Origin: an uncultured Veillonella sp.
GTDB lineage: Bacteria > Bacillota > Negativicutes > Veillonellales > Veillonellaceae
NCBI RefSeq assembly: GCF_937981445.1
Contig: NZ_CALJON010000005.1
Span: 1 to 6,560 of the forward strand
Reading direction: 5' to 3'
Length of the DNA: 6,560 nt
Below are positions 1 to 5,848 of the stretch, piece by piece. The translations under genes were made by a program, and so were the position numbers. Below the pieces are notes generated by a model. The model was given only the letters and a program-made list of their open reading frames with translations, was not told the DNA's origin and searched no databases. Positions within the stretch are counted from its first letter, which is position 1; every line of letters begins with the position of its first letter.

Positions 1-897
1 AGAGGATGCTGCATTAGTAATTGTTAAGCTATAGCTTGGATCTAGGCTAGATACCATAATGCGTGGGAACAAGCCTGCAAAGTATGCAACAGTAATGGAG
101 ATAATAGTTAATACACTAAAAGTGAAGCCCCAACCTACACGACGCATACGAGTGAATACCCAAGATACGATGAAGAATACAATTGCTGCTGCATAAGCAA
201 CCATAGCGAATGTGCTATTGAATAAATCAGTGTATACATACGTAGCACCAACTAATACTAAAGCACCTACCGCTGTAATTACACCTTCAACTAAAGCCGT
301 TGCACGAGCGCGTTCAGAAATATCACCTAAGGTTTTAAGTGAAGTATAAAGCGCACCATGGTATACGAATACTAAAATGAAAGCAATACCGCAAAGAATT
401 GTATAAGGGCTTAATAAATCAAAGAAGCCACCTACAAAGTTCATATTGCCATCAATTGGTGTACCTTGAATCAAGTTACCTACCGTAACACCCCAAAGAA
501 GAGCTGGAATCAAGGAACCAAAGAAAATGCAATAATCAAAGGTTTTACGCCATGCTAAGGATTTGTCTTTACTGCGGAATTCAAATGCTACACCACGAGC
601 AATTAAGGCAGCAAGCATTAAGAATAAAGCAAGATAGAAGCCACTGAATAAAGTAGCATATACATGTGGGAAGGACGCGAATGTAGCACCACCAGCGGTG
701 ATCATCCATACTTGGTTACCATCCCATACAGGACCTACTGTATTAATCATTTGACGACGTTCTACGTCAGTTTTACCAAGGAATGGTAATAAAATACCAA
801 CACCATAGTCAAAGCCTTCAAGTACGAAGAATCCAGCAAATAGAACGCATACTAGAATAAACCATACTACATCTAAATGTTGTAAAATTACTTCCAT
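1..897 (-). CDS. cydB: Cytochrome bd quinol oxidase subunit II (CydB), 3' end cut by window edge
   Basis: CydB is the membrane partner of CydA in cytochrome bd, which oxidises quinol and reduces O2 to water with high affinity. The frame is open for 299 codons from ATG at 897 to the left edge; family members of this type are about 340 residues, so roughly 40 are missing. Visible family motifs are EGFDYGVGILLPF (residues 27-39, including the conserved Asp of the first helix), VGPVWDGNQVW (54-64), FPHVYATLFSGFY (76-88) and ARGVAFEFR (100-108), followed by several hydrophobic helices. The start is supported by GAGGAGG ending 7 nt upstream, which lies inside the 3' end of cydA. The ATG overlaps the cydA stop by 10 bp, so the subunits are probably translationally coupled. 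A cydCD pair may follow to the left, but it is not visible. Confidence 0.96.
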   Translation of the reverse strand, partial: MEVILQHLDVVWFILVCVLFAGFFVLEGFDYGVGILLPFLGKTDVERRQMINTVGPVWDGNQVWMITAGGATFASFPHVYATLFSGFYLALFLMLAALIARGVAFEFRSKDKSLAWRKTFDYCIFFGSLIPALLWGVTVGNLIQGTPIDGNMNFVGGFFDLLSPYTILCGIAFILVFVYHGALYTSLKTLGDISERARATALVEGVITAVGALVLVGATYVYTDLFNSTFAMVAYAAAIVFFIVSWVFTRMRRVGWGFTFSVLTIISITVAYFAGLFPRIMVSSLDPSYSLTITNAASS

Positions 898-2267
898 AAT
901 GCTGCCTCCTCTCTAACATCATGAGATGGATTGCCTTCTGGACCTTTTTTAATGTGTTTTACTGCAAGATAAAGGGCAGCAATAGCAGCCAATACATACA
1001 CTGCAGTAAAGCCAATAATTGTTGTTAAGATTTCATTAGCTGTTACAGTTGGCGATACACCAGCCGCTGTTTTCTGTAAGCCATAAACAAGCCAAGGTTG
1101 ACGACCCATTTCTGCTACATACCAGCCACTTGCGTTAGCAATGTAAACGAAAGGCAACATCCAGAACACAGTTTTTAACATAGGACGAGATGTTTCAAGC
1201 TTACCAGCGCGATTCATTGCAAAGGCAACGATAGCTACTAATAACATTAACATACCGGAGAATACCATGGCACGGAAAGTCCAGTACATGGACGTTACAT
1301 GTGGTACATAATCTCCAGGACCATATTTAGATTCATCAGCTTTTTGAAGATCTTTCATACCTTTTACTTCGCCATTGAAATCATCAGTGGCTACAAAGCT
1401 TAGTACTTTAGGAATTTCAATAAAGCTATTAGTTGTTTGATTTTTTTCATCAATTGTAGCAAACATACTGAAAGAAGCACCTTCAGTTGTTTCCCAAAGA
1501 CCTTCTACAGATGCGATTTTCATTGGTTGAACTTTAGTTACATATTGACCATGTAAGTGCCCTGCACCAGCTACTAAAATACCACCAATAATAGAGAATA
1601 CTAAGCCCCATTTCATAGAGCGTTTGTAGAAGTCTAAGGCATTATTGCGTAAAATATGCCATGCACTAATAGACGCAATAATAACACCAGCAGTTAATAA
1701 ACCATCTGTAAAAATGTGACCAAATTGGCCTGGCACATAACCATTCGTTAAAATCGCACCAAAACTTTCCATTTCAGCACGGCCATTACGAATAACAAAG
1801 CCTACTGGATTTTGCATGAAAGAACTTGCTACTAAAATCCAGAATGCAGATAAATTAGTACCAATTGCTACAAGTACCGCTACTGTAGCATGAGCTTTTG
1901 CAGAAAGACGATCCCAACCAAAAATCCAAGCACCCATAAAAGTGGATTCAAGGAAGAAAGCGGTTAGCGCTTCCAATGCTAGAGGGGCACCGAAGATATC
2001 GCCCATAAAACGGGAGTATTCAGACCAGTTCATACCAAAATGGAATTCCTGAACGATACCGGTAACAACACCCATGGCAAAATTGATTAAAAATAATTTC
2101 CCCCAGAACTTTGCCATTTTTTTGTACATTTCATTTTTTGTTGATACATAGGCAATTTCCATGCAAGCAACAACTACTGTCATCCCTAGGGTTACTGGAA
2201 CGAACAGCCAATGATAGATCGATGTCAACGCAAATTGCAATCGAGCTAACATAATTGCATCCATCAT
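888..2267 (-). CDS. cydA: Cytochrome bd quinol oxidase subunit I (CydA), short Q-loop type
   Basis: CydA is the catalytic, heme-bearing subunit of the membrane quinol oxidase. At 459 residues it is shorter than the 522 of E. coli. Seen in the sequence: RLQFALTSIYHW with His19 (heme b595/d region ligand in E. coli numbering); Glu99 and Glu107 in LALEALTAFFLEST (proton and heme pocket); His184 in FGHIFTDG (heme b558 ligand, His186 in E. coli); Lys250 and Glu255 in the Q-loop (quinol site, K252/E257 in E. coli); Arg332 and Met334 in FRAM (second b558 ligand); and the hallmark GRQPW at 388-392. The Q-loop is short, as in Gram-positive enzymes. The ATG at 2267 is chosen because GAGGAGG sits 7 nt upstream and His19 then takes its canonical number; a second ATG follows directly. 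It is preceded by the Rrf2 regulator (17-bp gap) and overlaps cydB, so all three probably share one transcript. Confidence 0.98.
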   Translation of the reverse strand: MMDAIMLARLQFALTSIYHWLFVPVTLGMTVVVACMEIAYVSTKNEMYKKMAKFWGKLFLINFAMGVVTGIVQEFHFGMNWSEYSRFMGDIFGAPLALEALTAFFLESTFMGAWIFGWDRLSAKAHATVAVLVAIGTNLSAFWILVASSFMQNPVGFVIRNGRAEMESFGAILTNGYVPGQFGHIFTDGLLTAGVIIASISAWHILRNNALDFYKRSMKWGLVFSIIGGILVAGAGHLHGQYVTKVQPMKIASVEGLWETTEGASFSMFATIDEKNQTTNSFIEIPKVLSFVATDDFNGEVKGMKDLQKADESKYGPGDYVPHVTSMYWTFRAMVFSGMLMLLVAIVAFAMNRAGKLETSRPMLKTVFWMLPFVYIANASGWYVAEMGRQPWLVYGLQKTAAGVSPTVTANEILTTIIGFTAVYVLAAIAALYLAVKHIKKGPEGNPSHDVREEAALWK

Positions 2268-2284
2268 ATTAATACCTCCTCACA

Positions 2285-2749
2285 TTAACAATCGCGCGCT
2301 TGCGCCTTCGATGGACATCCTCGCTTTAAATGAATTTCTCGTTCACGTTTAGCCAAGGTTTCAAAATCTACTGCCTTCAGTTCAGTAATAAGATTCTTTT
2401 GAATATGACAAAAGCTCTCTTGTACTGCACAACTGCCATGACATCCACGGGAACAGGTTTCATTATCATAGAGACAACGCTGTAAATACGTAGCCCCCTC
2501 AACCGCTTCGATTACATCAAATAAAGTAACCTCTTTCGGCTGTTTAGCTAAAGCAAACCCGCCATCAACACCACGGAACGAACGCATAATGCCACTGGCA
2601 ATAAGAGGTCTCATAATTTTTAATAAGAACCGATCAGGAATTTTTTGAGCCTTCGCCAGTTCGCTACCTGTGATTTTCGTCCCGTTAGGCAATAGTGCCA
2701 TATGTAAAACCATGCGAAATGCATAGTCTGTGGCCGTATTTAGTTTCAT
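2285..2749 (-). CDS. Rrf2-family transcriptional regulator (NsrR/IscR-like), likely Fe-S sensor of the cyd operon
   Basis: 154 residues from ATG at 2749, the usual size for Rrf2 regulators. The start MKLNTATDYAFRMVLHMA is typical. An N-terminal winged helix-turn-helix occupies about residues 22-70: the ITGSELAKAQKIPDRFLLKIMRPL recognition region is followed by a GVDGGF wing. A cysteine-rich stretch follows the dimer helix at residues 92, 99, 103, 107 and 114, spaced C-x6-C-x3-C-x3-C-x6-C. Three such cysteines ligate an Fe-S cluster in NsrR and IscR. Two more cysteines (145, 154) lie at the C terminus. NsrR senses NO, IscR senses Fe-S status and related members sense redox; which applies here cannot be read from sequence. 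Lying immediately upstream of cydA, it probably controls its own operon in response to O2, NO or Fe-S damage (inference). Confidence 0.93.
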   Translation of the reverse strand: MKLNTATDYAFRMVLHMALLPNGTKITGSELAKAQKIPDRFLLKIMRPLIASGIMRSFRGVDGGFALAKQPKEVTLFDVIEAVEGATYLQRCLYDNETCSRGCHGSCAVQESFCHIQKNLITELKAVDFETLAKREREIHLKRGCPSKAQARDC

Positions 2750-2756
2750 TGTTCTT

Positions 2757-2762
2757 CTCCCC
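2757..2762 (-). promoter_or_regulatory. Ribosome binding site of the Rrf2 regulator
   Basis: GGGGAG lies 7 nt upstream of the ATG at 2749. An upstream in-frame GTG at 2764 would begin inside this motif, so the ATG is the better start. Confidence 0.75.
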
Positions 2763-2790
2763 ACCTAATCACGATTTTGTAAAACTAAAC

Positions 2791-2808
2791 TATTTCGAAA
2801 TATTTCGA
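2791..2808. promoter_or_regulatory. Palindromic candidate operator ahead of the rrf2-cydAB operon
   Basis: Two overlapping perfect palindromes share arms: TATTTCGAAATA (2791-2802) and TCGAAATATTTCGA (2795-2808). TATTTCGA therefore occurs twice, 10 bp apart, on one face of the helix. The site lies 42-59 bp upstream of the regulator ATG. It could be the autoregulatory site of the adjacent Rrf2 protein. The core GAAATATTTC also resembles Rex operators (TTGTGAA-n4-TTCACAA in Bacilli), and Rex controls cydABCD in B. subtilis, so Rex is a serious alternative. Confidence 0.5.
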
Positions 2809-2858
2809 TTTTTCTTTTTTTATTTTTACATAACAAAAATAGTATACTTTACATTTAT

Positions 2859-2881
2859 AAAAAAAAGCTCATAAGTTGAGC
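2859..2881 (-). terminator. Short hairpin plus eight-T tract in the rrf2-cyd leader
   Basis: On the minus strand, GCTCA and TGAGC form a 5-bp stem around a 5-nt loop (2867-2881), followed directly by eight T residues (2859-2866) and preceded by an A-rich run. This has the form of an intrinsic terminator, although the stem is short. It lies about 14 nt after the predicted start of the promoter at 2902-2930. It could therefore be an early attenuator, or the end of an RNA started further right. Confidence 0.5.
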
Positions 2882-2901
2882 ATTTTTCTATTCTCAAATA
2901 C

Positions 2902-2930
2902 ATTATAGACAATCCTGCCATTAAATGCAA
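2902..2930 (-). promoter_or_regulatory. Sigma-A type promoter, leftward, upstream of rrf2-cydAB
   Basis: On the minus strand, TTGCAT (2925-2930) is separated by exactly 17 bp from a perfect TATAAT (2902-2907). The transcript would start near 2895, giving a leader of about 145 nt before the regulator ATG. Weaker promoter-like boxes lie closer to the gene: TATACT at 2841-2846, and TTGTTA (2831-2836) 17 bp from AAAAAT (2808-2813), which would put the start on the palindrome. Which one is used cannot be decided from sequence. Confidence 0.5.
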
Positions 2931-2984
2931 TATAATCTTGCATATTCATTCACTTTTAGTACTACATAACAAGGTGTTATCTTT

Positions 2985-3041
2985 TTAATTCCTACCATAA
3001 TGATGAGAATAAGAATTCACAATTCGGCACCAAATATACAT
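2985..3041 (-). CDS. Possible 18-residue leader peptide ORF upstream of the cyd promoter
   Basis: ATG at 3041 opens MYIWCRIVNSYSHHYGRN and stops at TAA (2985-2987). A fair Shine-Dalgarno, AGAGG, ends 9 nt before the ATG. It lies between the pit terminator and the cyd promoter, and no clear promoter precedes it. The peptide is rich in aromatic and His residues. It has no recognised family, and an ORF this short can arise by chance. Confidence 0.22.
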   Translation of the reverse strand: MYIWCRIVNSYSHHYGRN

Positions 3042-3127
3042 TTTACTCGTCCTCTTTTCAACAAGTCATACATGTCAATCCTTAGTCATTAAGTACAGAA
3101 TACTGATTTTTGCTCTTTTTTTCACAT

Positions 3128-3152
3128 AAAAAAGGCCTCGTAACGAGGCTTT
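3128..3152 (-). terminator. Intrinsic terminator of the DUF47-pit operon
   Basis: On the minus strand, GCCTCG-TTA-CGAGGC (3135-3149) forms a perfect 6-bp GC-rich stem with a 3-nt loop. It is extended by a G-T pair and followed by six T residues (3128-3133). It begins about 15 nt after the pit stop codon. Confidence 0.88.
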
Positions 3153-3166
3153 AATTATATTTAAAT

Positions 3167-4168
3167 TTAAATTATGGATAAAATCCCTTGAATGATGGAA
3201 TATGCCACAGCTGACATAATCGCACTAAGTGGAATCGTAACAAACCACGCCATAACCATTGAACGAGCTACGCCCCAATTTACCGCTTTAACACGTTTAG
3301 CTGTGCCAACACCCATAATAGAACCACTTACTACATGAGTTGTAGACACTGGTAAATGTAAAAAGGTAGCTGTAAAAATTGTAATGGCTGAGTTAAGGTC
3401 TGCTGCAAAGCCATTAATGGTTTCAAGTTTAAAAATCTTAGTCCCCATGGTGGAAATAATACGCCAACCACCGGCAGCTGTACCTAATGCCATAGCTGTA
3501 GCACAAGATAATTTAACCCACATAGGAACATCTAAAGTTTCAATATAACCACCACTGAGTAATGTTAGGGTAATAATCCCCATAGCCTTTTGCGCATCAT
3601 TGGAACCATGAGAAAATGCCATCAAAGTGGCTGATAATAATTGCATGTTGCGGAAACTATCATTTAAAGCAATTGGTGAAAATCGGCCAAATAAAAGTAA
3701 AAGTACATTCATAATAATATAGCCAAACACCATGGCAATAATAGGTGATAATACAAGGGATAAGAAAATTTTGCCAATACCGGTAAAATTGAGCGCTTCA
3801 TACCCTACAGATACCATTACAGCCCCTACTACACCACCGATTAAGGCGTGAGAAGATGAACTAGGTATACCATACCACCAAGTAATTAAATTCCACGCAA
3901 TGGCACCCAATAAGGCAGCACTGATTACTTCTGCATTAATTAGGCTAGCAGAAATAACTAAATCGCCACCAATTGTTTTAGCTACCCCCGTACTAACTAA
4001 GGCACCTGCAAAGTTTAGAACCGCCGTCATCATAACAGCTTTTTGTGGTGAAATAGCACGCGTTGATACAGATGTGGCAATAGCATTCGCTGTATCATGG
4101 AAACCATTAATATAGTCAAAGGCCAATGCTAAAAACACCACAAACCAGACTAACCAATGATCAAGCAT
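3167..4168 (-). CDS. pit: PiT-family inorganic phosphate transporter
   Basis: A 333-residue, highly hydrophobic membrane protein that imports phosphate (usually as a metal-phosphate complex or with a cation). PiT proteins carry two inverted copies of a signature. The first copy is seen as FDYINGFHDTANAIAT (residues 17-32) with GIPSSSSHALIGG (100-112). The second is FSHGSNDAQKAMG (185-197) with PVSTTHVVSGSIMGVG (273-288). About ten membrane helices can be drawn. Its length matches short bacterial Pit proteins such as those of Bacilli and Clostridia. The ATG at 4168 overlaps the stop of the upstream DUF47 gene (ATGCTTGA). Only a poor Shine-Dalgarno precedes it, so translation probably depends on coupling. 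Whether the cation is H+ or Na+, and the affinity, cannot be told. A terminator follows the stop. Confidence 0.95.
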   Translation of the reverse strand: MLDHWLVWFVVFLALAFDYINGFHDTANAIATSVSTRAISPQKAVMMTAVLNFAGALVSTGVAKTIGGDLVISASLINAEVISAALLGAIAWNLITWWYGIPSSSSHALIGGVVGAVMVSVGYEALNFTGIGKIFLSLVLSPIIAMVFGYIIMNVLLLLFGRFSPIALNDSFRNMQLLSATLMAFSHGSNDAQKAMGIITLTLLSGGYIETLDVPMWVKLSCATAMALGTAAGGWRIISTMGTKIFKLETINGFAADLNSAITIFTATFLHLPVSTTHVVSGSIMGVGTAKRVKAVNWGVARSMVMAWFVTIPLSAIMSAVAYSIIQGILSII

Positions 4169-4790
4169 ACTTCAATACAACCCGGCGGAATGTGCCAACC
4201 AAATCCTCACAACCATCAATTACATCTTCGATGGAGTTGAGAATTTCCTTCCATTTAATCAATTCAATTGGATCTGTACAATCTCTAAATAAAGTCGCCA
4301 TTTCTTCATGGTATACACCATCAGCTACTTCTTCTAGACGCAATACTTCAAGCACGCGGCCTTCCACTTTGACATGATTCTTTTTTAAGCTATTCATATA
4401 CGAAATGGATTTAGTAATGTGTTTTAAACATTTTTGTACAATCTGAATGAGCTTTACGGCCCCTTCATTAGGTTTCCCTACATTATACATACACATTTTA
4501 TCCATAATGTCTTTCATACTATCAATTGTTGTATCTAATTGGGAAATCAATAATTGAATATCTTCACGATCCATTGGGGTAATAAAAGTAGAACGCAATT
4601 TTTCTACTGTTTCATTAACAAGTTTATCTGCATCTTTTTCTTTTGCGTCAATCACTGTTAATGCTTCTTCTTTTGTTAATTCCCCTTCAAATGCCTTCTC
4701 CATAATAATAGACGCTTCATGACATAATTCAGCGTGACTATTTAAAAGGTTAAAAAATTTTTCCTCTTTGCTTTTTAAATGAAAAGCCAT
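4161..4790 (-). CDS. DUF47 / PhoU-like phosphate transport accessory protein
   Basis: 209 residues from ATG at 4790; no hydrophobic segments, almost wholly helical and acidic. It matches the DUF47 family (TIGR00153 type, like B. subtilis YkaA), which forms PhoU-like helical bundles and is commonly encoded next to pit. Landmarks are FFNLLNSHAELCHEA (12-26), KEKDADKLVNE (50-60), TPMDREDIQLLISQLD (71-86), where Asp/Glu pairs resemble the metal-binding positions of PhoU, LEEVADGVYHEEM (152-164) and IEDVIDGCEDLVG (187-199). It is thought to modulate Pit, but the exact biochemical role is not established. It is the first gene of the operon, with its own promoter, and overlaps pit by 8 bp. Confidence 0.93.
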   Translation of the reverse strand: MAFHLKSKEEKFFNLLNSHAELCHEASIIMEKAFEGELTKEEALTVIDAKEKDADKLVNETVEKLRSTFITPMDREDIQLLISQLDTTIDSMKDIMDKMCMYNVGKPNEGAVKLIQIVQKCLKHITKSISYMNSLKKNHVKVEGRVLEVLRLEEVADGVYHEEMATLFRDCTDPIELIKWKEILNSIEDVIDGCEDLVGTFRRVVLKYA

Positions 4791-4795
4791 AGTAT

Positions 4796-4800
4796 CCTCC
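4796..4800 (-). promoter_or_regulatory. Ribosome binding site of the DUF47 gene
   Basis: GGAGG lies 5 nt before ATG at 4790. A TTG at 4802 in the same frame overlaps this motif, so it is unlikely to be the start. Confidence 0.75.
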
Positions 4801-4817
4801 AAAACCTATGCTGGCAC

Positions 4818-4832
4818 CATTAGTAACTAATG
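4818..4832. promoter_or_regulatory. Perfect 15-bp palindrome in the DUF47-pit leader
   Basis: CATTAGT-A-ACTAATG lies 28-42 nt upstream of the DUF47 ATG, downstream of the predicted transcription start. It may be a second operator or an RNA hairpin near the ribosome binding site. Its ATTAGTAA (4819-4826) differs by one base from the ATTGGTAA arm of the palindrome at 4880-4896, suggesting a shared binding protein. Confidence 0.4.
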
Positions 4833-4856
4833 AAAAGTATATTTACATACTCAATA

Positions 4857-4886
4857 ATTATAGCATATCAATAAACGATTTACCAA
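4857..4886 (-). promoter_or_regulatory. Sigma-A type promoter of the DUF47-pit operon
   Basis: On the minus strand, TTGGTA (4881-4886) is spaced 18 bp from a perfect TATAAT (4857-4862). Transcription would start near 4850, giving a leader of about 60 nt. No convincing terminator separates it from moaB, so some read-through from moaB is possible. Confidence 0.55.
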
Positions 4887-4896
4887 TGATTGGTAA
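4880..4896. promoter_or_regulatory. Perfect 17-bp palindrome over the -35 box (candidate operator)
   Basis: TTACCAATGATTGGTAA has two perfect 8-bp arms around one central base and covers the -35 hexamer of the DUF47-pit promoter. This is the usual placement for a repressor. The binding protein is unknown; the motif does not look like the direct-repeat Pho boxes known from PhoB or PhoP. Confidence 0.55.
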
Positions 4897-4971
4897 GTTG
4901 CAAAATCCATATATTTATGAATATGTTATATCCAATTTGCAAAGTATGAATTTATTTCTAAAATAATGATG

Positions 4972-5469
4972 TTATTTATTTACTTCAAAGACTAAATGTT
5001 TAATTTCTGGCAAAATTAATTTTTTCATGCCCAAAGTAACGGCACCTACTGAACCGGGTAAGGCAAAAATAAGTACATCATCTGCCACCCCTGCTATAGC
5101 ACGGGACGCCAAGGCTTTTGTGCCAATATCTTCAGTATAACTTAAGTATCTAAAAATCTCACCGAAGCCGGGGATTTCCTTACTTAATATACTCCCTACC
5201 GCTTCAATGGTAACATCGCGCTTAGCAATGCCAGTACCACCGGTCAAGATAATAGCATCCAAGGCCTCTATGGCAATCCAACGATCTAGCACTTCTGTAA
5301 TTTTAGACGCATCGTCAGGTAGTAAGGTTCGTACTTTTACAATATGGTCTTCCGTCTCTAGTAACTCAACCACCTTATTACCACCTTTATCCGTAGCAGG
5401 TGTACGGGTATCAGATACAGTAATCACGCCAACCACCAATGGTCTATCTTGTACTTCTTTTAGTGACAT
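4972..5469 (-). CDS. moaB: Molybdenum cofactor biosynthesis protein, MoaB/MogA family
   Basis: 165 residues, the normal length for MoaB. Proteins of this family bind molybdopterin, and most adenylylate it to prepare for metal insertion during cytoplasmic molybdenum cofactor synthesis; E. coli MoaB itself appears inactive. Seen motifs are GVITVSDTRTPATDKGG (residues 14-30), the nucleotide/pterin-binding LTGGTGIAKRDVT (75-87) with conserved Asp85, ALASRAIAGV (119-128) and FALPGSVGAV (135-144), ending IKHLVFE. The C-terminal signature fits MoaB better than MogA or the CinA domain. The ATG at 5469 has GGGAGG 4 nt upstream. No other cofactor gene is visible nearby, so it appears to stand alone between the phosphate operon and a 413-bp spacer. 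Confidence 0.92.
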   Translation of the reverse strand: MSLKEVQDRPLVVGVITVSDTRTPATDKGGNKVVELLETEDHIVKVRTLLPDDASKITEVLDRWIAIEALDAIILTGGTGIAKRDVTIEAVGSILSKEIPGFGEIFRYLSYTEDIGTKALASRAIAGVADDVLIFALPGSVGAVTLGMKKLILPEIKHLVFEVNK

Positions 5470-5661
5470 ACTACCTCCCTAACTACTATCCTACATATTT
5501 TATATATAATTTTAAAATAATTCAGCCTATATATGTTGTTTATATACACTTTAATCTTAGTATATCATGAAATACAACCTCATTCCATGTAGGAAATGAA
5601 TACTAATATAAAAAGCAGCTCTTCTTATGAAATGAATGATGACGTCTATCCATGTCCTAAG

Positions 5662-5705
5662 AAAAAATCCCCTTGTTAAGTTATTTGATTGCTTTTAAAG
5701 GGGAT
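5662..5705 (-). terminator. Intrinsic terminator, probably bidirectional, with a long loop
   Basis: ATCCCCTT (5667-5674) pairs with AAGGGGAT (5698-5705) as an 8-bp stem with a 23-nt loop. On the minus strand it is followed by six T residues (5662-5667), as expected for the end of the MazG-like transcript. On the plus strand it is followed by a T-rich run (5707-5716), so it may also work rightward. The loop is unusually long for a terminator. Confidence 0.65.
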
Positions 5706-5764
5706 GTTATTTTTTTATTATACTCCAAATATTACTACAGTACAGCATGACAACACTACTTCAT

Positions 5765-5848
5765 CACTATATCACAATATAACTGCCTCACTATATCACA
5801 GTATCACTGCACCACTATATCACAATATCACTGCACCACTATATTTAT
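5765..5848. repeat. 24-bp tandem repeat array, three full copies plus a partial one
   Basis: Full units start at 5765, 5789 and 5813, and a broken fourth starts at 5837. Each unit begins CACTATATCACA and continues with a variable half such as ATATCACTGCAC. Units 2 and 3 differ at one base; unit 1 differs from unit 3 at three. Sequence just to the left (5751-5764) looks like a decayed copy. There are no spacers, so it is not a CRISPR array. It lies directly after the MazG-like gene stop and would be transcribed in its 3' untranslated region. Confidence 0.88.

Larger units (their letters stand above)
2765..3127. other. Intergenic leader region between pit and the rrf2-cydAB operon
   Basis: A gene-free, AT-rich stretch apart from the possible 18-codon ORF. 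It holds the 2791-2808 palindrome, the 2859-2881 hairpin, the promoter at 2902-2930, and an inverted repeat ATAACA-AGG-TGTTAT at 2966-2980. The ten bases TACATAACAA occur twice (2827-2836 and 2963-2972). No rightward gene or promoter was found. Confidence 0.7.

Noticed and set aside
2750..2764. GTG at 2764 as start of the Rrf2 regulator
   Set aside because: It overlaps the Shine-Dalgarno of the ATG at 2749, and family proteins begin at MKLNT-like sequences.
3900..4115. Rightward 71-codon ORF
   Set aside because: It lies wholly inside pit on the opposite strand, and pit has clear family motifs; it has no family features of its own.
4126..4377. Rightward 83-codon ORF
   Set aside because: Antisense to the DUF47 and pit genes, low-complexity Ser/Thr-rich product, no ribosome binding site recognised.
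4791..4802. TTG at 4802 as start of the DUF47 protein
   Set aside because: It overlaps GGAGG, which serves the ATG at 4790; DUF47 proteins begin near this ATG.
4920..4971. Terminator after moaB
   Set aside because: Only an all-AT stem (TTATTT/AAATAA) is present, with no T-tract of note; too weak to call.
5207..5482. Rightward 91-codon ORF
   Set aside because: Antisense shadow of moaB, whose motifs and ribosome binding site are convincing.
5765..5848. CRISPR array
   Set aside because: The 24-bp units are directly adjacent with no unique spacers, and no cas gene is present.
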